From CAIWHR01 sp963779805 (GTDB taxonomy: Bacteria > Pseudomonadota > Gammaproteobacteria > Burkholderiales > Casimicrobiaceae): 64,000 nt of DNA. This document shows positions 35,328 through 43,813 of this stretch, one piece after another. The position numbers and the translations under genes are program-made. The stretch is taken from contig CAVZZN010000011.1 in assembly GCA_963779805.1 (NCBI GenBank), positions 124,001 through 188,000 on the forward strand, written 5' to 3'. Numbering within the stretch: the stretch's first letter is position 1; every line of letters begins with the position of its first letter. The notes beneath the pieces were generated by a model. That model was not told where the DNA came from, did not search any database, and saw nothing but the letters and a program-made list of their open reading frames with translations.

Positions 35328-36185
35328 ATGCCTCCTTCCGAAGCCAGCACGACTGCTCATTTCGAGGACTTTCGCCTCGGCCAGCGGTATTCGGGTGGCG
35401 ATCGCATGGTCACGGCCGATGACCTTGCGGCGTTCGCAGCCGTCAGCGGAGATCGGCACCCGCTCCACACCGATGCCGCCTATGCCGCAGCGCAGGGTTT
35501 TGCGAAGCCGCTGTTGCACGGACCGTTCGGGCTGGCTGCCGTTTTCGGGTGGTTCTACGAGCTCGGATTGGCACGGACCTCCATCGTCGCTCTCCTCGAC
35601 ACGAACTGGCGCTACCTCGCGCCGATCCACGTCGGCGATCGCTTGCGCTTCGAAATGACGATCACGCGCTGCCAGAGGACGCAGTCCGGCGATCGCGGCA
35701 TCGTCGGCCGGCATGTGCGGATATTCAATCAGGACGGAGAGATCACGCAGGAAGGCTCGACGTCCGTGCTGGTCCGCGCGCGCTCCAACGAGCGGCACTA
35801 CGGCCAGGAAATATTGACGCCGCATTGGTCCGAGCAGCTCGCGCAACGCCTCAACGCGAACGAGCGCTTCCGCGCCGCGACGGCCACTTGGGATGGGTCG
35901 ATCGGTCTCGCCGCGGGACGCGACGAGGTGCAGTTTCGCATCTATCGAGGCAAGGTCCTCGAAAGCGGCGTGCGCTCGCCCAACGGGCCGACGTTCACGC
36001 TGGTGGCGAGTGAACTGACGTGGGCCCAAATGATCAGCGGCCCGACCAACGACTTCATGAGGCGCGCGATGCAGGGCGCCTTTTCCGTCCGCGGAGCGGC
36101 ACACGAGTATCTTCGGCTGACCAAAGCCATCGGACTTCTCGTCGACTGTGCCCGCGCACAATTCCACGACGAAAGTCGCCCGTGA
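35328..36185 (+). CDS. MaoC-like hot-dog dehydratase with C-terminal extension
   Basis: A 285-residue protein. Residues about 10-145 form a MaoC/R-hydratase hot-dog domain with the hydratase motif SGDRHPLHTDAAYAA (Asp42, His47) and GPFGLAAVFGWFYEL. The C-terminal half, FRAATATWDGSIGLAAGRDEV and onward, resembles an SCP2-like or second-domain extension and is not assigned with certainty. The reaction expected is hydration of an enoyl-CoA. It is the first gene of an operon with hydrolase, CoA ligase and thiolase; its stop overlaps the next start (GTGA). Confidence 0.85.
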   Translation: MPPSEASTTAHFEDFRLGQRYSGGDRMVTADDLAAFAAVSGDRHPLHTDAAYAAAQGFAKPLLHGPFGLAAVFGWFYELGLARTSIVALLDTNWRYLAPIHVGDRLRFEMTITRCQRTQSGDRGIVGRHVRIFNQDGEITQEGSTSVLVRARSNERHYGQEILTPHWSEQLAQRLNANERFRAATATWDGSIGLAAGRDEVQFRIYRGKVLESGVRSPNGPTFTLVASELTWAQMISGPTNDFMRRAMQGAFSVRGAAHEYLRLTKAIGLLVDCARAQFHDESRP

Positions 36186-37003
36186 TTCGCGCCGAATATC
36201 GCGAGGTCGATGGCGTCCTGTCGTTCGTCGAACAGTGGGGCGAGGGCCGGCCGGTTCTTTGCATTCATACGGCCGGACAAAACGGGGTGCAGTGGCGGGG
36301 TGTTGCCCCCGGTCTGGCGGCGCTTGGCTACCGCGTCGTCGTACCCGATTTGCCGGGTCACGGCCGTTCCGAACCCGCAGTTGGCGGTCCCATCCGGGAC
36401 CTCCGGCGATACGGCGCGTGGTGCGAGCGACTGCTCGATGCGCTCGGTCTCGAAGCCCCGTTCGTCGTGGGCTGCTCCATCGGAGGAAAGATCGCGCTCG
36501 ACCTTGCCATTCGCTGCGGAAGGCGGCTGTCCGGGGTGCTGGCAATGGCCGCCGATGCCGGAATGGCGCCGCGCGCGGGCGCTGCGATGGCGCGGGGGCT
36601 CGAACGCGAGCTGGAAGATTCCGCCGCTCCGAGCCGGTCGGATCGTACTTTTATGGGCACGCTTGCCGTGGTCGGGCGGAACGTGATGCCGGAACGGGCA
36701 GAAGTGATCGCAACCATGCATCGGCGAGAAGATCCGATCGTCACCATCTCCGACCTCATCGGCTGGGCGCGATTCGACTGTGTCGCGTCTCTGCCAGGCG
36801 TAGCGTGTCCCGTGCACTTGGTCGTCGGCCAGGACGACCTGTGGCTGGAAGCGGACAGCGTGCGGCGCACTGCGGACCTGATCCCGGGTGCTCGTTTCAC
36901 CTTGCTCGAAGGCATCGGCCACTACCCGATGGAGGAGCTGAGCGATGCAGCCAGCTACATCGACGGCTGCCTTGGGCAACTTTCCGGGCAGCCGCATGCC
37001 TGA
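36182..37003 (+). CDS. Alpha/beta hydrolase
   Basis: A 273-residue enzyme starting at GTG 36182, which overlaps the MaoC stop. The nucleophile elbow is VGCSIGG (Ser99), with the oxyanion segment CIHTAGQNG near residue 28, the acid in VGQDDLW and the His in EGIGHYPME. The family includes 3-oxoadipate enol-lactonase and C-C bond hydrolases such as MhpC. In an operon with hydratase, ligase and thiolase, a lactone or ring-cleavage-product hydrolase is plausible. The substrate is unknown. Confidence 0.9.
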   Translation: MIRAEYREVDGVLSFVEQWGEGRPVLCIHTAGQNGVQWRGVAPGLAALGYRVVVPDLPGHGRSEPAVGGPIRDLRRYGAWCERLLDALGLEAPFVVGCSIGGKIALDLAIRCGRRLSGVLAMAADAGMAPRAGAAMARGLERELEDSAAPSRSDRTFMGTLAVVGRNVMPERAEVIATMHRREDPIVTISDLIGWARFDCVASLPGVACPVHLVVGQDDLWLEADSVRRTADLIPGARFTLLEGIGHYPMEELSDAASYIDGCLGQLSGQPHA

Positions 37004-38669
37004 CGAAGGCACGGCGGCGATGTCGCTTCTGGCGATGCTCCGGCGCAGGGTGCAGCTCGATCCCGCGGCGACCATCGCGATCGATGCCGGATCGGCGGAT
37101 GCGCGCTTCGTGACCGGGGCGCGGCTGTGGCGACGGGTCTGGACACTCAGCGCGGACCTGGCCGACAAGGGCGTCGAGCACGGTGACTGCATTGCGGTCT
37201 GGCTTCCGAACTGGTCGGACAGCCTCGTCTGGCAGTTCGCTGCAGTGACGCGCGGTGCCCACGTCATCGGCGTCAACACCCGATACAACGTCGATGAGGT
37301 GACGCACTTGCTCGACTGCGCTCGCCCCGTCGTGCTGGCTATCGCGCACGACTTCGTCGGGCTCGATCTCGACGTCCGCCTTCGTCATGCGGTGGCGGCG
37401 TCCAAGGCGCGCCCACCGTCTGTTGCGGTGGTATGCGGCCCGCACGGAATGGACGCCGAGCCGTCCGCGCTGAGTCGCTACGATGTCGGGCGCGGAGCGT
37501 GGACGCCAAGGCAATGCACTGGCGCGGCGGACACCGTCCCGGACCCATCGACCGATTTTCCGGAGGCGCTGGCGGTAGCGTTCACGACATCCGGATCGAC
37601 CGGGCGGCCCAAGCTCGCCGCGCACACCTCGATGTCGGTCGCCGAGCACGCGCGGGCCGCCGCCAAGGCGGGCGGGTGGGCGGCGTCGGATGTCACCCTC
37701 TGCGCCCTGCCCCTCACTGGCGTCTTCGCATACATTCCTGCAATGGCGGCTATCGCATCGCGCGGCGTCTGCCTGCTCGAGCCGGTCTTTCAGCCCGAAA
37801 CGATCATCGCGGACATGGCCCGTTTCGGCGTGACGCACGTGGTCGGTGGCGACGACATCGTGGGGCGCCTCGTCGAAGCGTGGAAAGCCGCGCCGCGCGA
37901 TCTCGAGCGCTGGCGACGGTTGCTGATGGCGGACTTCAACGGCAAGTCGCTCGAGTTGGCTGCGTGGGCGGAACAGCAGTTCGGGTTGAAGGCCAGTGGC
38001 GTCTACGGGTCGTCCGAGCTTTTCGCCCTGACGTCGGTCTGGCCCGAGCACGCAACGGCCCCGCGTCGCTGGCAAGGGGGTGGATTTCCGGTCTCGTCAC
38101 GCATCGACGTTCGCTCCGCGGACCCCGAGACAGGACAGATCAGCGCGGCAGGTTCGCCCGGCGAATTGCAGTTTCGCGGCCCCAACGTGGTCGACGCCTA
38201 TCTCGGTCATCCGGAGCTTCGCGCGATGCAAATGACGCCGGACGGGTGGTTCCGCTCAGGCGACCTGGGTGTCGTGAACGAGGACGGCTCGTTCCAATAC
38301 GTTTGCCGCATCGGCGATGCGCTGCGGCTGAAGGGATTTCTGGTGGAGCCGGCCGAGATCGAAGCGCGCCTCGCTGCACACCCCGCCGTGCAGATCGCGA
38401 AGGTCGTCGGACTCCGGCTTGCGGACGGTCAGACGGAGGCGGTCGCGTTCGTGGTACTCGAGGGTCAAGCTCACACCACGTCCGAAGCATTGCGCAACTG
38501 GTGCGCCGAGCGACTGGCCCGACACAAGGTCCCGCGGACGGTCCACATCATCGACGCCATGCCGACGACGTCAGGCGTCAACGGGACGAAGATCAGGAAT
38601 GCCGAGCTGCGGCTTTGGGCGCAGCAGCGTGAAGCGACCGCGCCCCGAAGCCGGGCGTCGGGAAGCTGA
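36996..38669 (+). CDS. AMP-forming acyl-CoA synthetase / ligase
   Basis: A 557-residue ANL-superfamily enzyme. The P-loop-like motif is TTSGSTGRPK (residues 197-206), followed by VYGSSELF and the hinge region GDLGVVNEDGSFQYVCRIGDALRLKG. Near the end TTSGVNGTKI supplies the expected catalytic Lys. It activates a carboxylic acid to an acyl-CoA via acyl-AMP. ATG 36996 overlaps the hydrolase stop (ATGCCTGA) and is preferred over an ATG at 36945. The substrate is likely the acid handled by this operon. Confidence 0.9.
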   Translation: MPDEGTAAMSLLAMLRRRVQLDPAATIAIDAGSADARFVTGARLWRRVWTLSADLADKGVEHGDCIAVWLPNWSDSLVWQFAAVTRGAHVIGVNTRYNVDEVTHLLDCARPVVLAIAHDFVGLDLDVRLRHAVAASKARPPSVAVVCGPHGMDAEPSALSRYDVGRGAWTPRQCTGAADTVPDPSTDFPEALAVAFTTSGSTGRPKLAAHTSMSVAEHARAAAKAGGWAASDVTLCALPLTGVFAYIPAMAAIASRGVCLLEPVFQPETIIADMARFGVTHVVGGDDIVGRLVEAWKAAPRDLERWRRLLMADFNGKSLELAAWAEQQFGLKASGVYGSSELFALTSVWPEHATAPRRWQGGGFPVSSRIDVRSADPETGQISAAGSPGELQFRGPNVVDAYLGHPELRAMQMTPDGWFRSGDLGVVNEDGSFQYVCRIGDALRLKGFLVEPAEIEARLAAHPAVQIAKVVGLRLADGQTEAVAFVVLEGQAHTTSEALRNWCAERLARHKVPRTVHIIDAMPTTSGVNGTKIRNAELRLWAQQREATAPRSRASGS

Positions 38670-38707
38670 ATCGCGACATCGAATGTTCATCGAGGAATAG
38701 CGCGACC

Positions 38708-39925
38708 ATGAAGGACGCCCTGATCTGTGAGCCCGTTCGTACGGCGGTCGGCCGCTACGGCGGCATGTATCTGGATGTGCCCGCGACGGAACTCGCGCGT
38801 ACCGTGATCGAAGCGGTCCTTCAGCGCACGAACATCGATCCGGCGCTCATTGACGACGTCATCTTCGGTCAGTGCTATCCCAATGGCGAAGCGCCGGCGA
38901 TCGGTCGCGTTGCGGCGCTGGACGCCGGCATTCCGGTGACTGTGCCCGGCCTTCAGCTCGACCGCCGGTGTGGTTCGGGTCTGCAGGCCGTGCTCGACGC
39001 GGCCATGCGCGTGCAGACCGGGGTCTGCAAGCTGGTGATGGCAGGCGGCGTCGAGAGCATGAGCCGGGCTGAATACTACTCGGAGGACATGCGGTGGGGT
39101 GCCAGGGGCAAGCCGGCCGTCATGCACGACCGCCTTGCGCGCGGGCGCGTCACCGCCGGCGGATTTCGCCATCCGGTTCCCGGCGGCATGCTGGAAACCG
39201 CCGAGAACCTGCGCCGCGAATACCGCATCGGACGTGAGGAACAGGACCAGCTGGCCGTCGAATCGCATCGCCGTGCAAGTGCCGCCATCGCAGACGGGCG
39301 CTTTGCCGAGGAGATCGTTCCGGTTCGCGTTCACGCGAGGAAAGGTCAGGCCGACCAGGCGATTTGCCGCGATGAACACCCGCGAGCCGACGCTTCTGTC
39401 GAATCGCTCGCGAAGTTGCGCCCGGTCATGCTCTCGAGCGACCCCGAAGCGACGGTGACTGCCGGAAACGCGAGCGGTCAGAACGATGGCGCGGCCGTTT
39501 GCCTGGTGGCCGATCGAGAGAGTGCGGAACGCCTCGGCTTGCGGCCGCTGGCCCGACTCGTTTCCTGGGCCGCGGCCGGGGTCGAGCCCAGCCGGATGGG
39601 CATCGGTCCCGTCCCCGCCACCGCGGCCGCACTCGCCCGGGCCGATCTCGCGATGAAGGACATCGACCTGGTCGAGCTCAATGAAGCTTTTGCAGCGCAG
39701 GTCCTCGCGTGCACCCGCGAATGGCAGTTCTCGCGCAGCGACTTCCAGCGGCTGAACGTGAACGGCTCGGGCATTTCACGGGGGCACCCGGTCGGGGCAA
39801 CGGGCGCGCGCATCCTCGCGACGCTGCTGCGCGAAATGCAGCGGCGGGACGTCCGCTATGGGCTGGAAACGATGTGCATCGGCGGCGGGCAGGGGCTCGC
39901 TGCCCTATTCGAACGCGTGAGCTGA
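38708..39925 (+). CDS. Thiolase (acetyl-CoA acyltransferase)
   Basis: A 405-residue thiolase. The nucleophile is Cys88 in DRRCGSGLQAV; the His is in GSGISRGHPVGATGARI, and the second Cys lies in ETMCIGGGQGLAALFE. VESMSRAEYYSEDM is also conserved. It cleaves a 3-oxoacyl-CoA to acetyl-CoA and a shorter acyl-CoA, so it probably performs the final step of this catabolic operon. It starts 38 bp after the ligase. Its stop faces the GAF gene only 7 bp away. Confidence 0.94.
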   Translation: MKDALICEPVRTAVGRYGGMYLDVPATELARTVIEAVLQRTNIDPALIDDVIFGQCYPNGEAPAIGRVAALDAGIPVTVPGLQLDRRCGSGLQAVLDAAMRVQTGVCKLVMAGGVESMSRAEYYSEDMRWGARGKPAVMHDRLARGRVTAGGFRHPVPGGMLETAENLRREYRIGREEQDQLAVESHRRASAAIADGRFAEEIVPVRVHARKGQADQAICRDEHPRADASVESLAKLRPVMLSSDPEATVTAGNASGQNDGAAVCLVADRESAERLGLRPLARLVSWAAAGVEPSRMGIGPVPATAAALARADLAMKDIDLVELNEAFAAQVLACTREWQFSRSDFQRLNVNGSGISRGHPVGATGARILATLLREMQRRDVRYGLETMCIGGGQGLAALFERVS

Positions 39926-39932
39926 GACACGG

Positions 39933-40541
39933 CTACAAGCCCTGCCTGTCCACATAGAATCCGTTCGCCGGCGGATAGGCGTCGGCAAGCCATGCCGGCC
40001 CGCCCTTGGCGACCCAGAGCGCCGCCGCGACGCGCGAGCACGCGACCAGCACCTCGAGATCCTCGTCGCGCATGGTGTCGCGTGCCTGCGCGGCCATGAT
40101 CAGCTGGCCGAGAAATTCGCCCTCCCACGTGAGCGGCGCGAATATCGTCGAGCCCATGCGCGAAGTCTTGAGATATTGGCGGAACTCGCCGTGCTCGTCG
40201 GTGTTCTTCAGGATGAGCTTGCTGCGATGGGCGTATACCCAGCCCGGATGGCCACCGTCGATCGGCACCAGCAGGCGTTCCTGCTCCGGCGGGAAATTGA
40301 TGTTGCCCACCAGCATGTGATACCGGCGGTCGGGCGACACGAAGAACGCGCCGGCGACGAAGAACTGGTGCTCGCCCGCCTTGAGCGCTCCTGGCTTGAG
40401 GTGGGCTTCGCGGTCACCGAGGAGCCGATGGCAGCCATCGGCAATCGCGCGGACGGCCGCTTCGGGCCCACGCGCATTGAGCGCAATCTCGCCGGCGCTG
40501 TCGATCATCGCCAGCGCCGGTCGCAGATCGTGGGTGTTCAT
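39933..40541 (-). CDS. GAF-domain protein
   Basis: A 202-residue cytoplasmic protein. Residues about 20-185 fit a GAF domain: FVSPDRRYHMLVGNINFP, HPGWVYAHRSKLILKN, SRMGSTIFAPLTWEGEFLGQLIMAAQ and DLEVLVACSRVAAALW. There is no output domain. It lies 24 bp downstream of the TRAP receptor gene, so it may sense a small molecule related to the transporter or to redox state. The exact ligand is unknown. Confidence 0.85.
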   Translation of the reverse strand: MNTHDLRPALAMIDSAGEIALNARGPEAAVRAIADGCHRLLGDREAHLKPGALKAGEHQFFVAGAFFVSPDRRYHMLVGNINFPPEQERLLVPIDGGHPGWVYAHRSKLILKNTDEHGEFRQYLKTSRMGSTIFAPLTWEGEFLGQLIMAAQARDTMRDEDLEVLVACSRVAAALWVAKGGPAWLADAYPPANGFYVDRQGL

Positions 40542-40565
40542 GCGGTGCGCGCGATCGAGCCGCGA

Positions 40566-41576
40566 CTACTGCATCTTCGTCTTCAGCTCGGCGATCTTCT
40601 TGACCAGTCCGCGCCCATCCGTGCCCGCGCGCTCGTTGAGCTTGTACCAGTTCTCGTACACGGCATCGACGTTCTCCTTCGCGAACACCTTGGCGAGCTC
40701 GCCCGGCGGCGGCTGGTAGAGGGTCATGCCCGCTTTCTGCAGGGCGGCGATGTTCCGCTGATTGAACGCTGCGTGCTCCGCGAAGTGCTCGTCCTCGATC
40801 TTGCGCAACTCGGCGGTGACGATGGGCTTGAGATCGGCCGGCAGCTTGGCCCAGGCGTTCTCGTTCACGACGAGCGACCACGGCACGATGGTGCCGATCT
40901 TCCACAGGCCGAAGTTCTTCGCGACCGACGGAAAGCCCATCCCGTTGGCGGTACCGACCGAAGTCATCACCACGTCGACGATGCCGCGCTGCAAGGCCGG
41001 CACGATCTCGCCGAACGGCACCGGGGTCGGAACCGCGCCGAGCTTCGTCATGAGCTCGGCGGCCTCGGTGTTGTGAACGCGCACCTTCTTACCCTTGAAA
41101 TCGGCTACGGTATGGATCGGGTCTCGGGAGATGATGCATTGCTCCTCGAACACGCCCGTCATGAGCTGGACGGCCTTGTATTTCGATTGCCAGACTCTTG
41201 CCATCTCGCCGCGCAGCAGGGGGTCGAGCATCTTGTGATACAGCCCGACGTCGGTCAGGAGCCCGGGGAGATGGCCGAAGTTCATGTAGGGCGCCTCTGC
41301 GCTCAGCCACGGACTCACCGCAAACGAGCCATCGAGCCGGCCATCGCGCACGGCTGCGGGTTGCTCGGGGCCGGCAACCAAAGTGTCGTACAGCTGGATC
41401 TTGAGCCGTCCTTTCGTGGCCGCCTCGATGCGCGCGGGGACGGTCTTCAGCGTCTCGAGATAGCTGCTGCCGTTGGCATTCACGAACCCGACGTTCCACG
41501 TGATCGGCTGGGCGCCTGCACTGCCGGTGATGATCACGAACCCGACTGCAGCCATCACCCATTTCAAGTACCTCAT
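40566..41576 (-). CDS. TRAP transporter DctP-type solute receptor
   Basis: A 336-residue periplasmic protein. The signal peptide ends GSAGAQ at about residue 23. Conserved features include HTVADFKGKKVRVHNTEAA, where an Arg normally binds the ligand carboxylate, and VPFGEIVPALQRGIVDVVMTS. It brings an organic acid to a TRAP permease, most likely the fused DctQM encoded divergently at 41657. A strong promoter lies 33 bp upstream of its start. The GAF gene follows in the same direction. Confidence 0.93.
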   Translation of the reverse strand: MRYLKWVMAAVGFVIITGSAGAQPITWNVGFVNANGSSYLETLKTVPARIEAATKGRLKIQLYDTLVAGPEQPAAVRDGRLDGSFAVSPWLSAEAPYMNFGHLPGLLTDVGLYHKMLDPLLRGEMARVWQSKYKAVQLMTGVFEEQCIISRDPIHTVADFKGKKVRVHNTEAAELMTKLGAVPTPVPFGEIVPALQRGIVDVVMTSVGTANGMGFPSVAKNFGLWKIGTIVPWSLVVNENAWAKLPADLKPIVTAELRKIEDEHFAEHAAFNQRNIAALQKAGMTLYQPPPGELAKVFAKENVDAVYENWYKLNERAGTDGRGLVKKIAELKTKMQ

Positions 41577-41608
41577 GGCGCACCTCGTTTCGACGGGAGG
41601 AACGCAGG

Positions 41609-41636
41609 ATCATAGGGAGGCGCGAGACTTTGTCAA
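41609..41636 (-). promoter_or_regulatory. Strong sigma-70 promoter for the TRAP receptor gene
   Basis: On the minus strand TTGACA (41631-41636) and TATGAT (41609-41614), 16 bp apart, match the consensus in 11 of 12 positions. Transcription would begin near 41601 and give a leader of about 25 nt. The -35 overlaps a TTG at 41630 that could otherwise open the divergent permease gene. Confidence 0.78.
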
Positions 41637-41656
41637 GTCGTAGCGCAACCGCTAGC

Positions 41657-43813
41657 ATGGCGCCGCCACGTGCCGTCGACAACCAACGAAAGCCGGTCTT
41701 GAGCAATACGAGCAGCGCACCACATCCCTTGCTGGCGAGGTCCCGCTTCACGCCGACCGGAGCGATCGTTGCGCTCGCCGCGCGTGCGGGCGCCTTCATT
41801 GCTGCCCTGGCCATCCTGTTCATGACGGCGGCCACCGTCTACGACGTGTACATGCGCTACTTCCTGAATCGGCCGACGACCTGGGCGACCGAGATCAGCA
41901 CCTATGCGCTGATTGCCTGCATCTTCGTAGGCGCGGCCTTCACCCATCTCACCGGAAACAATGTCCGCGTCGAGCTGCTGCTCGCGAGGCTTCGCCCTGA
42001 CAGGGCCAGGGCTCTCGAGCTCGTCAATGCCTGGCTCGCCCTGCTGTATTCCGCCCTGATCGGTTGGCAGGCGGTGCTGATGGTGCGGTCCGACTACGTC
42101 AATGGCGCGCGCATCTTCAGTCTCCTGCTGACCCCGACGTGGATGCCGAAAGCGCCCATTGCCGTGGGAGTGTGCCTGCTCGCGATTGCAGTGGCCGCGG
42201 AGATCGACCGACTGTCCGGTGACGAGCCGCAGTGGCGCCGCTCGGTGCCGTATGCGCTCTTTGGGGTGACGCTCGCGCTGCTGGTAACGTTCGGACCAGC
42301 GCCGCCGCTTTTCCCCGGCACGCGCTTCGACCTGGGCAGCGTCGCGATATTCGTCGCAGTGCTCGCGGGAGCATTCCTGTCGAACGGCCGCAAGGTGGGC
42401 CTCCTCTTGCTTGCGATCGCGGCGATGTCCATCGCATCGTTCGAGCTCGGCAAGGCACTCGGCCCCGGCTTCCTCTCGATCCTGCTGTTCGTCGCCCTGC
42501 TCGTCTATCTCGCAATGGGATTGCGGATCGCGTTCGCGCTCGGCATGGTCGGGGTGCTCGCCATCTACTTCCTCACCCCGGTGCCCTTTCCTCTCACCCT
42601 GGCCGACCGCATCTGGTCGGGCGTGAACAGCTTCTCGCTCACGGCGGTGCCGCTGTACGTGCTGATGGGTGCGTTCCTGGTGCGCAGCGGGCTCAGCAAC
42701 GAGCTCTTCTCGGTCATGGCGAGGCTGCTCAGGCGCCTGCCAGGAGGACTCGCGCACGCCGCCACCGTCGGCTGCGCGATCTTCGCGGCCGTTTCCGGAT
42801 CCAGCGTCGCGACGGCCGCGACCATCGGCACGGTCGCGTGTCCCGAGATGACCCGCCGCGGCTACAGCCCGAAGCTCACGTTCGGCACCGTGGCCGCGGG
42901 AGGCACGCTCGGGATCCTCATTCCGCCGAGCGTACCCATGATCATCTACGCGACCACCGTCGGCGTGTCGGTCGTGCAGCTGTTCATCGCCGGCGTCCTC
43001 CCGGGCATCCTGATGACACTGCTGTTCATGCTCGTAATCCTCGGATGGGCCCTGCTCTACCCGGACGCCGCGCCGGCACTGCCGCGCGACGCGGGCATGC
43101 CCCTGACGCGGGACAGCGTCATCGATTCCGGCCTCGTCATTGCGCTGATCCTGCTCCTGATCGCATCCCTCTACGCAGGCCTCGCGACCGCGAGCGAGAC
43201 GGGCGCGGTCGGCGCGTTCCTCGCATTCGTCATCTGCTGGCTGCGCCGCCGCCTGCGGCGCCGCGTCATCGAGGAGGTCTTCGTCGAGACGGTCATCGTG
43301 ACCTCCTTCATCTTCCTGATCGTGAGCGGTGCCAACGTCGTGACGTTCGGCTTCGACTACCTCAAGATCTCGCAGGCCATCATGATGGCGGCGACGGGTG
43401 CCAACGTCGATCGCTGGCTGGTGTTCGTCATCATCATCGGCGTCTACGTGGTCCTGGGCGCCTTCCTCGACTCGATCTCGATGCTGGTCCTCACGTTACC
43501 GGTGGTCTTTCCGGTGATCCGCTCGTTGGGCTTCGATCCGATCTGGTTCGGCGTCGTGCTGGTGATCATGTCCGAGATCGGGCTCATCCATCCGCCCATG
43601 GGCATGAACCTCTACGTGCTGCAGGGCGTAGGCAAGAACGTGCCGATGCGCACCATCGCGATAGGCGCGCTGCCGTTCCTCGCGATGATGTTCGTGACGG
43701 TCTTCATCCTGTGTCTGGCGCCGGAGATCGCGTTGTTTCTGGCGCGGCACCTGCAGCTGACCGCACCGAACGCGCCGGCCGCCGCAAGCGCCGCGAGCCC
43801 TGCGGCGTCGTAG
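41657..43813 (+). CDS. Fused TRAP permease, DctQ small and DctM large subunits
   Basis: A 718-residue membrane protein from ATG 41657. Residues about 30-190 are a DctQ-like four-helix part (VYDVYMRYFLNRPTTWATE). About 250-715 is the DctM part (GSSVATAATIGTVACPEM, TFGTVAAGGTLGILIPPS, ASLYAGLATASETGAVGA, IHPPMGMNLYVLQGV). Q and M are normally separate, as at 59150-60917 in this window. It is driven divergently from the receptor gene, which completes the system. Its 3' end overlaps the convergent CaiB gene by 202 bp. Confidence 0.9.
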   Translation: MAPPRAVDNQRKPVLSNTSSAPHPLLARSRFTPTGAIVALAARAGAFIAALAILFMTAATVYDVYMRYFLNRPTTWATEISTYALIACIFVGAAFTHLTGNNVRVELLLARLRPDRARALELVNAWLALLYSALIGWQAVLMVRSDYVNGARIFSLLLTPTWMPKAPIAVGVCLLAIAVAAEIDRLSGDEPQWRRSVPYALFGVTLALLVTFGPAPPLFPGTRFDLGSVAIFVAVLAGAFLSNGRKVGLLLLAIAAMSIASFELGKALGPGFLSILLFVALLVYLAMGLRIAFALGMVGVLAIYFLTPVPFPLTLADRIWSGVNSFSLTAVPLYVLMGAFLVRSGLSNELFSVMARLLRRLPGGLAHAATVGCAIFAAVSGSSVATAATIGTVACPEMTRRGYSPKLTFGTVAAGGTLGILIPPSVPMIIYATTVGVSVVQLFIAGVLPGILMTLLFMLVILGWALLYPDAAPALPRDAGMPLTRDSVIDSGLVIALILLLIASLYAGLATASETGAVGAFLAFVICWLRRRLRRRVIEEVFVETVIVTSFIFLIVSGANVVTFGFDYLKISQAIMMAATGANVDRWLVFVIIIGVYVVLGAFLDSISMLVLTLPVVFPVIRSLGFDPIWFGVVLVIMSEIGLIHPPMGMNLYVLQGVGKNVPMRTIAIGALPFLAMMFVTVFILCLAPEIALFLARHLQLTAPNAPAAASAASPAAS

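Noticed and set aside
41630..41632. TTG start for the fused TRAP permease
   Set aside because: It overlaps the -35 element of the divergent receptor promoter and adds residues without family support; ATG 41657 is preferred.
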